Positions 1-14,611 of a DNA stretch of 64,000 nt are shown here, in pieces. Each line of letters starts with the position of its first letter. Position 1 is the stretch's first letter. The position numbers were made by a program, and so were the translations under genes. The notes under the pieces were generated by a model, which saw only the letters and a program-made list of their open reading frames with translations, ran no database searches and was not told where the DNA came from. This DNA comes from Coralloluteibacterium thermophilum (lineage in GTDB: Bacteria > Pseudomonadota > Gammaproteobacteria > Xanthomonadales > Xanthomonadaceae): NCBI RefSeq assembly GCF_042654365.1, contig NZ_JBHSGG010000014.1, positions 1-64,000 of the forward strand, in the 5' to 3' direction.

Positions 1-1
1 G

Positions 2-1468
<1,467 letters not shown>

Positions 1469-1480
1469 CCCCGAAACGGC

Positions 1481-1506
1481 GAAGGCCCCGCCGGAGCGGG
1501 GCCTTC
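1481..1506. terminator. Hairpin between convergent genes
   Basis: A perfect 10-bp stem (1481-1490 pairing with 1497-1506) with a 6-nt loop sits 12 bp past the stop of the Pro-rich protein and 26 bp before the stop of the cytochrome on the other strand. It has no T-run on either side, so it is an imperfect intrinsic terminator. Its position suggests it serves both converging transcripts. Confidence 0.6.
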
Positions 1507-1532
1507 GTCGAAGCCGGTCGTGCGTGTCGCGG

Positions 1533-1874
1533 TCAGCGCATGCGGCTGAGGTCGACCAGGCTGCCCTGCTGCGATGCGTAGTAGGCGGAGATCTCGCGGA
1601 TGTCGCTGTCGCTCAGGTTCTGCGCGAAGGGCTGCATCTGCGGGTTCTGGCGCGCGCCGGAACGGTAATCGTGCAGCGCCTTCTCCAGGTAGTCCTGGTA
1701 CTGCCCGGCCAGCTTGGGATAGCTCGCGTCCAGCGTCTCGTTGCCGGTCGCGCCGTGGCACTGGGCGCAGGCCTTGGCCTTCTCGGGGATGTCGGCCGGG
1801 AAGCCCTGGCCGAACGCCGGGGAGGCGGCCGCCAGCAGCAGGGCGGTCAGGGAAGCGTGGATGCGGACGTTCAT
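1533..1874 (-). CDS. Monoheme cytochrome c (c553/c4-like), exported
   Basis: This 113-residue protein has a cleavable signal peptide (hydrophobic ALLLAAASPAFG, residues 11-22) and one heme site, CAQCH, at residues 36-40. Met80 in QNPQM is the likely distal ligand. That arrangement is typical of class I periplasmic cytochromes c, which carry electrons between membrane complexes and terminal oxidases. The start ATG overlaps the stop of the upstream cytochrome gene by 4 bp (ATGA), so the two are translationally coupled. The closest family picture is one half of a diheme cytochrome c4 made as a separate chain. Its redox partners are not visible in this window. Confidence 0.85.
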   Translation of the reverse strand: MNVRIHASLTALLLAAASPAFGQGFPADIPEKAKACAQCHGATGNETLDASYPKLAGQYQDYLEKALHDYRSGARQNPQMQPFAQNLSDSDIREISAYYASQQGSLVDLSRMR

Positions 1875-2305
1875 CGGGCACCTCCGCCCAGGGTGGAGAG
1901 GTAGGCGGCGAGATCGGCGATGTCCTGGTCCGAGAAGCTCTCGGCCTGGGCGCGCATGGTCGGGTGGCGACGGTTGCCGTCGCGGTACTCGATCAGGGCG
2001 GCGGCGAGGTAGGCCTCGTTCTGCCCGCCGATCAGCGGCACGTGGTAGTGCGGGTAGGCGTTGCGGTAGCCCGCGACGCCGTGGCAGCCGCTGCAGGTGA
2101 AGGCGAGGACGTTTCCGCGCTCCACGTCGCCCACCACGGCGGGCGGCTGCTGCGGATTGCCCGGAGACTGCTCGACGATCGACTCCGCAGTCTCGACGGC
2201 GGCCTGGGCCTCGGCGGTCGTCGCGTCGTCTTCCTGGGCGCGCGGGGCGGAGAGGGCCAGCAGACACAAGGTCAGGCCGGCGGCGAGTTGCAAGGTTGGC
2301 TTCAT
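1871..2305 (-). CDS. Monoheme cytochrome c, exported, with acidic linker
   Basis: This 144-residue exported protein has a signal peptide ending near Ala-Gln at residues 23-24, then an acidic, Ala/Glu-rich linker of about 35 residues. The class I heme domain has CSGCH at residues 71-75 and Met117 (HPTM) as the probable axial ligand. The gene is first in a two-gene operon, and its stop overlaps the start of the second cytochrome. Both proteins end in the same alpha-helical motif (SFSDQDIADLAAYLS here, NLSDSDIREISAYYA in the partner), so the pair looks like a split or unfused diheme c4. The electron-transfer role follows from the family; the partner is unknown. Confidence 0.85.
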   Translation of the reverse strand: MKPTLQLAAGLTLCLLALSAPRAQEDDATTAEAQAAVETAESIVEQSPGNPQQPPAVVGDVERGNVLAFTCSGCHGVAGYRNAYPHYHVPLIGGQNEAYLAAALIEYRDGNRRHPTMRAQAESFSDQDIADLAAYLSTLGGGAR

Positions 2306-2770
2306 CGACGGTGGTCCGGGACGTGGCGGTGCAAAACAAAGCGGCAAGTATAGCCGGCGTGCAACGGGTTTCCGCCAGCATCGGGCGGCGGGAGGCCCGG
2401 ATCGCGCGGCCGTGCCGTGCGCGGGTGCCGGCCGGACGGGTGCGTGCCGCGACCGCGCGGCGATTCCGGCAGGCGCCCCACATCGCGGCCCGGCGCTGCC
2501 GGGGAGCCGCTTCGATGGCCTTTGCTCGAAAGCCCCGGAAGCCGGAACGCCGCATGGCGCCTCATCCGGGCGCGCGCCGCTCTGCCACGCGCGCGGTCCA
2601 GTGCGTGCGCCGCCCGCCGCGCAGGCGCCTTTCCGCAATGCCGCGGTGGGATACTCCCGGCCCCGCTTCCAGCCTCCCCGTGCCGGGTCCTGACCTTCGG
2701 CACATATCGGCGTGCTCGCAGGTCATTACTGTTTTACATGCCTACAACACCAAAACGATCACGAGCCCCC
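2306..2770. other. Non-coding divergent region between cytochrome and RND operons
   Basis: This is 465 bp with no open frame I would call a gene; the frames crossing it are compositional shadows of GC-rich DNA. It must hold the promoters of both divergent operons. On the minus strand a TATACT hexamer lies at 2348-2353, about 43 bp before the cytochrome start, without a convincing -35 box. The last 60 bp before the RND adaptor are noticeably AT-richer than the rest (around 2700-2760), as expected of a promoter. I see no operator palindrome or riboswitch. Confidence 0.4.
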
Positions 2771-3909
2771 ATGAACGCCACCCACCCATCCCGCTTCCGC
2801 CCGTTCATGCTCGCTGCCTGCTGCGGGATGGCGCTCGCCGCCTGTGGCGGCAAGGGCGGGGAGAACGCGCCCGGCGATGCGGCAGCCCCGGCCAAGGCCG
2901 CCGCGGCCGTGCCGGTCGAGGCGGCACTGGTCGCGCGGCGTCCCATCGCGGCCAGCTACATCACGACCGCCGCGCTGGAGGCGCCGGGCGAGGCGCAGGT
3001 GGTGGCGAAGACCTCCGGCGTGCTGCTCGAGCTGATGGCGGAGGAGGGCGACCGCGTACGCGCCGGACAGGTGCTCGCGCGCATCGACCCCGACCGCCCG
3101 CGGCTCGACGTGGCGCGGACCGAGGCCACCCTGCGCAAGCTCGAGAGCAACTACGCGCGCTCCCAGCAGCTGGCCGAGCGCGGCCTGGTCAGCGCCGACG
3201 CGAACGAGCAGCTCCGCTACGACCTCGCGGCCGCCCGCGCGGCCTACGAGATGGCGCGCCTGGAGCTGTCCTACACCACGATCACCGCGCCCATCGACGG
3301 CGTGATCGCGCAGCGCATGGTCAAGACCGGCAACCTGATCCAGTTGAACAGCGCGCTGTTCCGCATCGTCGACGACTCGGCACTGGAGGCGGTGCTCAAC
3401 GTGCCGGAGCGCGAGATGGCGATCATGAAGCCCGGGCAGGCCGTCAGCCTGCGCGCGGACGCGATGCCGGGCCGGGTGTTCGAGGGGCGCGTGGCGCGGG
3501 TGAGTCCGGTCGTCGATGCCGGCAGTGGCACCTTCCGCGTGGTCGCCGCCTTCGACGGCGGCGGCGAGCTCCGGCCCGGCATGTTCGGCCGCATCGCGGT
3601 CACCTACGACCAGCGCGAGGACGCGCTGACGGTGCCGCGCGCGGCCCTGCTCGAGGACGAGGGAACGCCCGCCGTCTATGCGGTCCGCGACGGCAAGGCG
3701 GTGCGCACCGCCGTGGAGGTCGGCTACACCAGCAGCGACCTGGTGGAGATCCGCGGCGGTCTGGCCGACGGTGAGCGGGTGGTCACCGCCGGCCGTCTCG
3801 CCCTGCGCGACGGCGCCTCCGTCGAGGTGATCGGCGATGGCGGCCCCGCCCAGGTCGCCGGGGCGGAGCCGGCCGCGGCCGCCGCTGCAGCGGCCGGAGC
3901 GCCCCGGCA

Positions 3910-3913
<4 letters not shown>
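2771..3913 (+). CDS. RND efflux periplasmic adaptor (membrane fusion) lipoprotein
   Basis: This 380-residue protein belongs to the HlyD/MFP family, which links an RND pump to an outer-membrane channel. The N-terminus has a lipoprotein signal with lipobox LAAC (Cys25). A barrel-sandwich/lipoyl half-motif follows (APGEAQVVAKTSGVL), then an alpha-hairpin (about residues 110-170), the second lipoyl half (YTTITAPIDGVI) and beta-barrel and membrane-proximal domains. The C-terminus is an Ala-rich tail. The start is the ATG at 2771, which places the lipoprotein signal at residue 1; longer frames upstream have no export signal. The stop overlaps the first pump gene by 4 bp. No outer-membrane factor gene follows, so a TolC/OprM-type channel must be supplied from elsewhere. 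The substrate cannot be told from sequence. Confidence 0.9.
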
Positions 3914-7349
<3,436 letters not shown>

Positions 7350-7353
<4 letters not shown>

Positions 7354-10300
7354 ACGCGCCCGCCCCGCCCCCGCAGGACGGGCGCCCCGAGCGCGGCGGC
7401 TGGTCCGTCGCCGCGCTGAGCCTGAAGCGCCCGGTCACCGCGATCATGTTCTTCGTGACGCTGGTGGTCATCGGCCTGCTCGCCGCCCTGCGCCTGCCGC
7501 TCGAACAGTGGCCGGAGATCAGCCCGCCCTTCGTCGTGGTGGAGCTGCCGTATCCCGGCTCGAACCCGCAGGAGGTCGAGACCAACCTCGTGCGACCGGT
7601 GGAGGAGGCGCTGGCGACGCTTCCCGGCATCAAGCGTCTGCGCTCGTTCGCGCGGGCCGATGGCGGCACCGTGGTGGTGGAACTCAGCGACTGGGACCGC
7701 GACGTGCAGATTGCCGCGGCGCAGGCGCGCGAGAAGCTGGACGCGATCCGGGACGAACTGCCGGACGACCTGCAGCGCTATTACGTGCGCAACTTCTCGA
7801 GCACCGACCAGCCGGTGCTGCGCGTGCGCCTGGCCAGCAACCGCGACCTGACCACCGCCTACGACCTGCTCGACCGGGAGATGAAGCGCCGCATCGAGCG
7901 CCTGCCCGGGGTGGCGCGGGTGGAGATCTCGGGGGCGCCGCCGAACGAGATCGAGGTCGCGCTCGACCCGGACCGCCTCGCCGCCCACGGCATCGCCCTG
8001 AACAGCCTCGCCGAGCGCCTGCGCGCCACCAACTTCTCGGTGTCGGCCGGCATGATCGACGACGACCACGGGCGCCGCCTGCGCGTGCAGCCGGTGGGGG
8101 AGCTGCGCGATCTGGACGAGCTGCGCGGCCTGGTCGTCGCCGACAACGGGCTGCGCCTGGGCGACGTGGCCGAGGTGCGCTTCAAGGCGCAGCGGGTGGA
8201 CTACGGGCGCCGCCTGGACGGCCGGCCGGCGGTGGGCATCGACGTCTACCGCGAACGCACCGCCAACCTGGTCGAGGTGTCGCGCGCGACCCTGCGCGAA
8301 CTCGACGCCATCGCCGAGGAGCCCGCCTTCGAGGGCATCCGCTTCAACCTGATCGAGAACCAGGGCGACAACGTTACCAGTTCGCTCAAGGAGCTGGGCG
8401 AGTTCGGCGCGATCGGCATCCTGCTGTCGGTCGTGGTGCTGTTCTACTTCCTGCGCCACTGGCCGTCGACGCTGATGGTGACGCTGGCGATCCCTATCTG
8501 CTTCGTCATCACCCTGGGCTTCATGTACTTCTTCGGGATGACGCTCAACATCCTGACGATGATGGGCCTGCTGCTGGGCGTCGGCATGCTGGTCGACAAC
8601 GCGGTGGTGGTGGTCGAGAGCATCTACCAGGAGCGCGAGAAGGTGCCCGGCGACCCCGCGCGCGCATCGCTCGTGGGCACGCGCAACGTCGCCATCGCGC
8701 TGTCGGCCGGCACGCTCTGCCACTGCATCGTGTTCCTGCCCAACCTGTTCGGCCCGTCCAACAACATCAGCATCTTCATGGTGCAGCTGGCGGTGACGAT
8801 CTCGGTCTCGCTGCTGGCCTCCTGGCTGGTGGCCGTCAGTCTGATTCCGATGATCTCCGCGCGCCTGAAGACGCCGCCGGCGGCCGTCGCGCGCAAGGGC
8901 GCCGTCGCGAGACTGCAGTCGGGGTACGCGCGCCTGCTGCGCTTCACCCTGGAGCACCGGGGGCTGTCGGTCGCCGGGATCGTGCTGATCGTGCTGGTCA
9001 GCCTGGTGCCGGCGAAGATGACCCGGTTCGACATGTTCGCCGACGAGGGCGGCCGCGAGGCGCAGATCGGCTACAACTGGCGCGGCTCCTACTCGCTCGC
9101 GCAGATGTCGGAGGAGATCCGGCGCGTGGAGGACTGGCTGGACGCCAACCGCGAGCGCCTGGAGATCACCCAGATCTACTCCTGGTACAGCGAGCAGGGC
9201 GGCGCCGCGACCATGCTCCGGTTCGCGGAGAAGGGGCGCGACGTGAAGGCGATCATGGAGGACATCCGCGAGGGCGCCCCGAAGTCGGCGCGCATGCGGC
9301 TGAACTTCCAGCAGGGCGGCGACGGCGGCGGCGATCCGAACGCGGTGCGGGTGAGCCTGGTGGGCGATTCGCCCGAGGCGCTGCGGGAGATCGCCGAGTC
9401 GATCGTGCCCATGCTGGCGACGCGGCCGGAACTGCGCGACGTGCGTGCCGACGCCGGCGACGGCAGCAGCGAGCTGATGGTCCGGGTCGACCGCGAGCGC
9501 GCTGCGCAGTACGGCTTCGGCGTGCAGGAAGTGTCGAACTTCGTCGGCATCGCGCTGCGCGGCACCCAGCTCCGCGACTTCCGCCGCGGCGAGACAGAGG
9601 TGCCGATCTGGGTGCGCTTCGCGGGCGCCGAGCAGTTCCGCGTCGAGGACCTGTCCGGGCTGACCCTGCGCGCGGACGACGGCCGCAGCGTGCCGCTGCT
9701 GTCCCTGGTCGAGGTGGACGTGCGGCCCTCGGCGAGCCGCATCTCGCGCACCGACCGCCAGACCATGCTCGGCATCGACGTCAACCTGGCGGAAGGCGTC
9801 ACCGTGCCGGACGCGCGCAGGGCCATGGAGGCGGTGCTGGGGACGGTCACGCTGCCCGACGGCTACCGCTGGACCTTCGACGGCGCCTTCCAGCAGAACG
9901 ACGACGCCGGTGCGCAGATGATGTTCAACCTGCTGCTCGCCATGGTGATGATCTACGTGGTCATGGCGGCGGTGTTCGAGTCGCTGCTGTTCCCGGCCGC
10001 GATCATGTCCGGCGTGCTGTTCTCCATCCTCGGCGTCTTCTGGCTGTTCGCACTCACCGGCACCGTGTTCTCGGTCATGGCCTTCATCGGCATCCTGGTG
10101 CTGATGGGCGTGGTGGTGAACAACGGCATCGTGATGGTGGAGCACATCAACGCGTTGCGCCGCTCGGGGATGAGCCGCACCGACGCCCTGGTGGAGGGCA
10201 GCCGCGAGCGCCTGCGGCCGATCCTGATGACCATGGGCACGGCCATCCTCGGCATGCTGCCGCTGTGCGTGGCGACCACCCAGCTCGGTGGCGGAGGCCC

Positions 10301-10472
10301 GCCGTACTACCCGATGGCGCGAGCCATCGCCGGCGGCCTCGCGTTCTCCACCGTGGTGAGCCTGCTGTTCCTGCCGACGATCTACGCCATCCTCGACGAC
10401 CTGAGCACGGGCACCCGGCGCATCCTCGGCCGGGCGCGTGCGCGCGCGCCGCTGGCGCCGCACGCGGGCTGA
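7350..10472 (+). CDS. RND efflux permease subunit B
   Basis: This 1040-residue RND inner-membrane transporter starts at the ATG at 7350, overlapping the TGA of the first pump gene. It has the usual 12-helix layout, with TM1 near residues 25-45. The TM4 motif GVGMLVDNAVVVVES contains the conserved Asp but has Asn where subunit A has a second Asp. TM10-12 near residues 855-1020 include LMGVVVNNGIVMVEH. Loss of one of the paired TM4 Asp residues here, with the pair intact in subunit A, suggests that only subunit A is fully proton-coupled. That mirrors the functional asymmetry reported for MdtB/MdtC; applying it here is inference. The substrate is unknown. Confidence 0.9.
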
Positions 10473-10616
10473 GGGCGGAAAGGGCGGGGAGCGCGTGCGC
10501 GTCGCTTCCCGCCGCTCGGACACCGGCGCGAGAGGCGCTGGGCAGGGGGCGGCGGGCCCGTGTGCACCCCGGAACACGCGCGGAAGGGGCGCCGAAGGGC
10601 GCGCCGCACCCGCGCC

Positions 10617-11858
10617 TCAGAACAATTGGCGCAGCATCGACAGGCCGCCGGTCCACACGCCGATCGCGGTGCCGAGGCTGGTCAGGAAGAAGTTCAGCAG
10701 AATGCGCGACACACGGTTGCGCCACCAGCCGCGGAGCGTGGCGACGTCGTCGCGCAGCGCCATGAAGTCTGCGTAGGTCGGCTTGCGCACCCAGGTCTCG
10801 ACCAGGGCGCTGACCGTGCCAGAGGCGAGCGCGGGGTGCAGCGGCGTGAGCGGCGAGGCGACGAAGGCGGCGAGGATGCTCAGCGGATGGCCGCCGGCGA
10901 TGGCGCAGCCGGCGGCACCGAGCAGTCCGGTCGCCAGGATCCAGTGCAGCAGCAGGGTCCCGCCGAGATCGACACCGCCCTGGAGGAAGCCCCAGGCGAA
11001 GCCGCCCACGACCAGGATCACCAGCGCGAGGGTGAACCAGGGGATGCGGCTGCCCTCCGGGATGGCGCGGAGCTCCTCGCGAACGGCCTCGGGGGCCCCG
11101 GTCTGCGTGCGCAGGTGCTCGCCCACGCCCTTGAGGTGGCCGGCCCCCAGGACCGCGAGCACGTTGCGCGCCCCGTGGCGCTGCGCATCCTCGCGCAGCG
11201 CGGCGGCCATGTAGGTGTCGCGCTCGGCGATCAGGCTGCGGTACAGCGCCGGGTTCTCGCGCGCGAACTCGCCGAAGCTGCTCTCGAGCATGTCGCCGGT
11301 CTTGAGCGCCTCGATGTCGGCCTCGCTGACCTCCTCGTCGCCGAACAGGCTGAGGAAGAGGCTGGCGCTCAGCTTGGCGCGGCCCCAGAAGCCCAGCTGC
11401 GCCATCGTGCGGCGGAAGGTGATGCCGACGTCGCGGTCGATCAGCGCCAGCGTCACGCCGTGCTCCTGCGCGCGCCGCGCCGCGGCCTTGAGTTCGGCGC
11501 CCGGTTCGACCCCGAGCTGCTCGGAAAGCCTGCGCTGGTAGGCAGCCAGTCCCAGGTTGGCGGCGAACACCGGCATCCTGCCGCTGCGGATCACCTGCAC
11601 CAGGTCCAGCTTGGCCATGGCGTCGGGGTCGTCGAGTGCGCGGTGGCGCTGCTCGTCGAGTTCGACCGCGACCATGTCGTAGTGCGCCCCGTCCAGCAGC
11701 GCCTCGACGGTCTCCACGCTGCTGCGCGAGACGTGGGCGGTGCCGAGGAGTGTGTAGCGCACGCCGTCGCGTTCGACAATGGCATGCGGCTGTCCCTCGA
11801 GCGGAGCGTCGTTCCGGGCGGGGCCGGAGGGAGAGGCGGAACGGTCGTCGGGGCTCAT
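10617..11858 (-). CDS. TraB/PrgY family membrane protein
   Basis: This 413-residue protein belongs to the TraB/PrgY family, named for Enterococcus pheromone-inhibitor proteins and sharing a fold with GumN/TIKI-type proteins. The diagnostic GTAHVS motif is at residues 39-44, followed by VAVELDEQRH with conserved acidic and basic residues. A late GAGHLKGV segment completes the domain near residue 235. The C-terminal third has hydrophobic membrane segments, at about 268-290, 297-345 and near 390-405. It lies 46 bp downstream of aguB in the same direction and may share its transcript, but nothing links it to polyamine metabolism. Its bacterial function is not established; a membrane-bound metalloprotease-like role is proposed for the fold. 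Confidence 0.85.
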   Translation of the reverse strand: MSPDDRSASPSGPARNDAPLEGQPHAIVERDGVRYTLLGTAHVSRSSVETVEALLDGAHYDMVAVELDEQRHRALDDPDAMAKLDLVQVIRSGRMPVFAANLGLAAYQRRLSEQLGVEPGAELKAAARRAQEHGVTLALIDRDVGITFRRTMAQLGFWGRAKLSASLFLSLFGDEEVSEADIEALKTGDMLESSFGEFARENPALYRSLIAERDTYMAAALREDAQRHGARNVLAVLGAGHLKGVGEHLRTQTGAPEAVREELRAIPEGSRIPWFTLALVILVVGGFAWGFLQGGVDLGGTLLLHWILATGLLGAAGCAIAGGHPLSILAAFVASPLTPLHPALASGTVSALVETWVRKPTYADFMALRDDVATLRGWWRNRVSRILLNFFLTSLGTAIGVWTGGLSMLRQLF

Positions 11859-11904
11859 GCGGTCTCGATGCGGGGGCGCGCGGACTGCGCGCCGTGGGCG
11901 ACGA

Positions 11905-12792
11905 TCAGTCGCGATAGCGGCGCAGGAGGTCGCCGTAGGCGTCGATGCGGCGGTCGCGCAGGAACGGCCAGATGCGGCGCACCTGCTCGCTGCGGCCCAG
12001 GTCCACCTCGGCGCGCAGGATCTGCGGGCGGTCGGTGGACGCCTCGGCGAGCACCTCGCCCTGCGGGCCGAGGACGTGGCTCGAGCCCCAGAAGTCGATG
12101 CCGGAGGCGCCGAGGGGGGAGGGTTCGTGACCGATGCGGTTGCACGAGAGCACCGGCAGGCCGTTGGCCACCGCGTGGCCGCGATGGCTCAGGATCCATG
12201 CCTCGCGCTGGCGCGCCTTCTCGTCGTCGGCATCGTCCGGATCCCAGCCGATCGCCGTGGGATACAGCAGCAGCTCGGCGCCGGCCAGCGCCATCAGGCG
12301 CGCGCCCTCCGGGTACCACTGGTCCCAGCACACCAGCACGCCGAGGCGGCCGACCGAGGTGTCGATCGGCTCGAAGCCCAGGTCGCCGGGCGTGAAGTAG
12401 AACTTCTCGTAGAAGCCGGGGTCGTCCGGGATGTGCATCTTCCGGTACTTGCCGGCGAGGCTGCCGTCGCTTTCCAGCACCACCGCGGTGTTGTGGTAGA
12501 GCCCGGCCGCGCGGCGCTCGAACAGCGACGCCACGATGACCACCCCGTGCTGCTTCGCGAGCGCGCCCAGGCGCTCGGTGCTGGGGCCCGGGATGGGCTC
12601 GGCCAGGTCGAACTCGCAGACGTTCTCGTGCTGGCAGAAGTAGGCGCCGTTGTGCAGCTCCTGCAGCAGGACCAGCCGTGCGCCGCCGCGGGCGGCCTCG
12701 GCGATGCGCTCGGCGATGACCGCGAGGTTGGCCTCGGCATCGCCGTGGTTGCGCTCCTGGACGAGCGCGACGGGCAGGGTGCGGTGGGACAT
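11905..12792 (-). CDS. aguB: N-carbamoylputrescine amidase
   Basis: This 295-residue nitrilase-superfamily enzyme hydrolyses N-carbamoylputrescine to putrescine, CO2 and ammonia in the cytosol. The Glu-Lys-Cys catalytic triad is visible at Glu45 (VLLQE), Lys118 (GKYRK) and Cys155 (VLVCWDQWYPE). The FCQ segment after the first motif and the DDPGFYEKFYF segment are typical of AguB rather than of generic omega-amidases. The length matches the family (about 290-300). It follows aguA by 59 bp on the same strand, so the two consecutive steps from agmatine to putrescine are encoded together. Arginine decarboxylase, which would supply agmatine, is not in the window. Confidence 0.95.
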   Translation of the reverse strand: MSHRTLPVALVQERNHGDAEANLAVIAERIAEAARGGARLVLLQELHNGAYFCQHENVCEFDLAEPIPGPSTERLGALAKQHGVVIVASLFERRAAGLYHNTAVVLESDGSLAGKYRKMHIPDDPGFYEKFYFTPGDLGFEPIDTSVGRLGVLVCWDQWYPEGARLMALAGAELLLYPTAIGWDPDDADDEKARQREAWILSHRGHAVANGLPVLSCNRIGHEPSPLGASGIDFWGSSHVLGPQGEVLAEASTDRPQILRAEVDLGRSEQVRRIWPFLRDRRIDAYGDLLRRYRD

Positions 12793-12851
12793 CGGGAAGC
12801 TCCTGGGGCACGACCGCCGCAGGCGCGGCGGTCGGCGGTGATCGGGACGGT

Positions 12852-13877
12852 TCAGACCAGCCCGTGCGGCAACTGCATCGTGACGCAGTGCAGGCTGCCG
12901 TTCTGCCAGATCAGCGGGCGGCAGGGGACCGGGACGATCTCGTGGTCCGGGAAGGCATTTTCAAGCACGGCCTGCGCGGCGGCGTCGGCCGGATCGTCGT
13001 AGGCGGGCATCAGGACCGCGCCGTTGACGATCAGGAAGTTGGCGTAGGAGGCGGCCAGGCGGCGCTCGCCGTCCCGGATCGGGCGCGCCCACGGCAGCGG
13101 GAACAGCCGGTAGGGCCGGCCGTCGCGCGTGCGCAGGGCGGCGATCTCCGCGGCCATGGCAGCGAGCTCCGCATGGTGGCTGTCGGCCGGGTCGTCGCAG
13201 GCCTGGAAGACGATGGCGTCGGGCGCGGCGAAGCGGGCGAGGGTGTCGATGTGGGCGTCGGTGTCGTCGCCCTCGAGGTAGCCGTGGTCCAGCCACAGCA
13301 CGCGGTCCACCCGCAGCGCGCGGCGGAGGATGGCGGCGACCGCGTCGCGGTCCGCCTCCGGGTGGCGTTCGTGCAGGCAGCGCCAGGTGGAGAGCAGGGT
13401 GCCTTGGCCGTCGGTCTCGATGGCGCCGCCCTCGAGCGCGAAATCGATGGTTTCCAGCTCCGCGCCGCCGAACAGCCCCTGCGCGTGCAGACCCTGTACG
13501 AGCTGGTCGTCGCGGGTGGCGTCGAACTTCCCGCCCCAGCCGGTGAAGCGGAAGTCGAGCAGGCGGAAGCGCCCCTCGCCGGCGAGGGTGATCGGCCCCG
13601 AGTCGCGCAGCCAGGTGTCGTCGTAGGGGATCTCGACGAAGCGCAGGCGCGCCTCGGCGACGCCCGCGGCAGCCAGCCGCCGCGCCGCGCGCGCACGGAC
13701 CTCCGCGTCGGCGACGCAGACGATCACCTGCTGGCGAGCGGCGATGGCGGCCACCAGCTTCTCGTAGCTGCCCTCGACCGCCTCCAGGCGCTCGGCCCAG
13801 TCGGTGTCCTGGTGCGGCCACGCCACCACCACCGCGGACTGGGGCTCCCACTCCGCGGGAAAACGGAACGTCGTCAT
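12852..13877 (-). CDS. aguA: Agmatine deiminase
   Basis: This 341-residue enzyme of the guanidine-modifying (PAD-like) superfamily converts agmatine to N-carbamoylputrescine and ammonia. The N-terminus FRFPAEWEPQSAVVVAWPH is characteristic. Later come the substrate-binding DDTWLRDSGP and the DGHIDT-like motif, here DTDAHIDTLARF. The nucleophilic cysteine is Cys331 in NGSLHCVTMQLP; many homologues have GGGIHC at this place. The length fits the family (340-370). The ATG at 13877 starts only 8 bp after the stop of a small exported protein gene, and aguB follows, so these genes probably form one operon. Together with AguB it provides a putrescine route independent of ornithine decarboxylase. Confidence 0.93.
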   Translation of the reverse strand: MTTFRFPAEWEPQSAVVVAWPHQDTDWAERLEAVEGSYEKLVAAIAARQQVIVCVADAEVRARAARRLAAAGVAEARLRFVEIPYDDTWLRDSGPITLAGEGRFRLLDFRFTGWGGKFDATRDDQLVQGLHAQGLFGGAELETIDFALEGGAIETDGQGTLLSTWRCLHERHPEADRDAVAAILRRALRVDRVLWLDHGYLEGDDTDAHIDTLARFAAPDAIVFQACDDPADSHHAELAAMAAEIAALRTRDGRPYRLFPLPWARPIRDGERRLAASYANFLIVNGAVLMPAYDDPADAAAQAVLENAFPDHEIVPVPCRPLIWQNGSLHCVTMQLPHGLV

Positions 13878-13884
13878 GAAGACC

Positions 13885-14205
13885 TTAGTAGGCGGGCTTG
13901 GGGCCGATCTCGTTGGCCATGGCCTGGTTGGCCACCACGTCGATCACCCGGTCGCGCTCGAAGTAGACGGTGAACTCGGGATAGACCCAGCGGTTGATGG
14001 TGGGCCACTGCGCCTTCTGTCCGCCGCGCGGCTCCAGCCTGCTCGCCGGGGCGCCGTAGCGGGCCTCGACCTGGGCGGCCGTGGTGCCGCGGCTCGGCAT
14101 GTCGAGCGGCTTGGCCGCCACGCGATCGATCAGCAGGGTGTCGGCCTGCGCGGGCAGGACGACGGCGGCGGACACCATGAGACCAAGCAGGACGGCGCGA
14201 AGCAT
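13885..14205 (-). CDS. Small exported protein, function unknown
   Basis: This 106-residue protein has a clear signal peptide (LLGLMVSAAVVLPAQA, residues 6-21), leaving a mature domain of about 85 residues. The segment MPSRGTTAAQVEARYGAP looks like the start of a BamE/SmpA-like fold, in which a short helix precedes a beta-hairpin. The end, YPEFTVYFERDRVIDVV, would be the following strands. I recall similar small proteins encoded next to other genes in Xanthomonadaceae but cannot assign a function. The gene ends 7 bp before aguA and is probably cotranscribed with it. A periplasmic or outer-membrane-assembly role is only a guess from the fold-like pattern. Confidence 0.75.
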   Translation of the reverse strand: MLRAVLLGLMVSAAVVLPAQADTLLIDRVAAKPLDMPSRGTTAAQVEARYGAPASRLEPRGGQKAQWPTINRWVYPEFTVYFERDRVIDVVANQAMANEIGPKPAY

Positions 14206-14298
14206 CGGCGATTCTCCGGAGGGGCGCGGGGTGGTTGCGGTGCGGCACGTTCTAGCAGAAGCGGCATGCCGCCGCCATCGAGCCGCGTCGCGGATACG

Positions 14299-14321
14299 AA
14301 AAAGGCCGCTTCCGCGGCCTC
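14299..14321 (-). terminator. Intrinsic terminator of rpmJ
   Basis: Read on the minus strand, a 6-bp GC stem (14304-14309 with 14314-14319) and a TTCC-type tetraloop are followed by five T residues. It lies 36 bp after the L36 stop codon and should end that short transcript before the small exported protein gene. Confidence 0.75.
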
Positions 14322-14356
14322 GTCGTGCTCACGGCGGCGCGTGGCCGCCGGAGGCT

Positions 14357-14482
14357 TCAGCGCTGGCGCGCCTTGAAACGCGGGTTCGACTTGCAGATCA
14401 CGAAGACCTTGCCGCGACGGCGCACGACCTTGCAGTCGCGATGCCGGCTCTTGGCCGACTTCAGGGAGGACAGGACTTTCAT
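14357..14482 (-). CDS. ykgO: 50S ribosomal protein L36, zinc-independent (YkgO) type
   Basis: This 41-residue basic protein begins MKVLSSLKSAKSRHRDCK and ends NPRFKARQR. Standard L36 carries a CxxC...C...H zinc ribbon. Here the first Cys and the final His are replaced, leaving only Cys17 and Cys30, which is the C-minus form exemplified by E. coli YkgO. Such forms replace the zinc-binding version under zinc limitation, or serve as the only L36 in some lineages; which applies here cannot be told from the window. It has its own terminator downstream. I see no obvious Zur box in the 129 bp shared with divergent cmk. Confidence 0.93.
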   Translation of the reverse strand: MKVLSSLKSAKSRHRDCKVVRRRGKVFVICKSNPRFKARQR

Positions 14483-14611
14483 GGCGCACTCTCGGCGGGT
14501 GTTGGCAAGCCCGCGAGTATAGCGGGAGATTCGGCCTGCGATCAACGGCATGCCCGGGCGCGCGCGGAGCGGGCGGTAGACTAGCGCCTCCTCCCTTGCA
14601 AGAAGGCGCCC

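Noticed and set aside
10560..12395. A 611-residue plus-strand frame over traB and aguB
   Set aside because: Shadow of two well-supported minus-strand genes; repeats of Gln/Ala/Arg with no domain.
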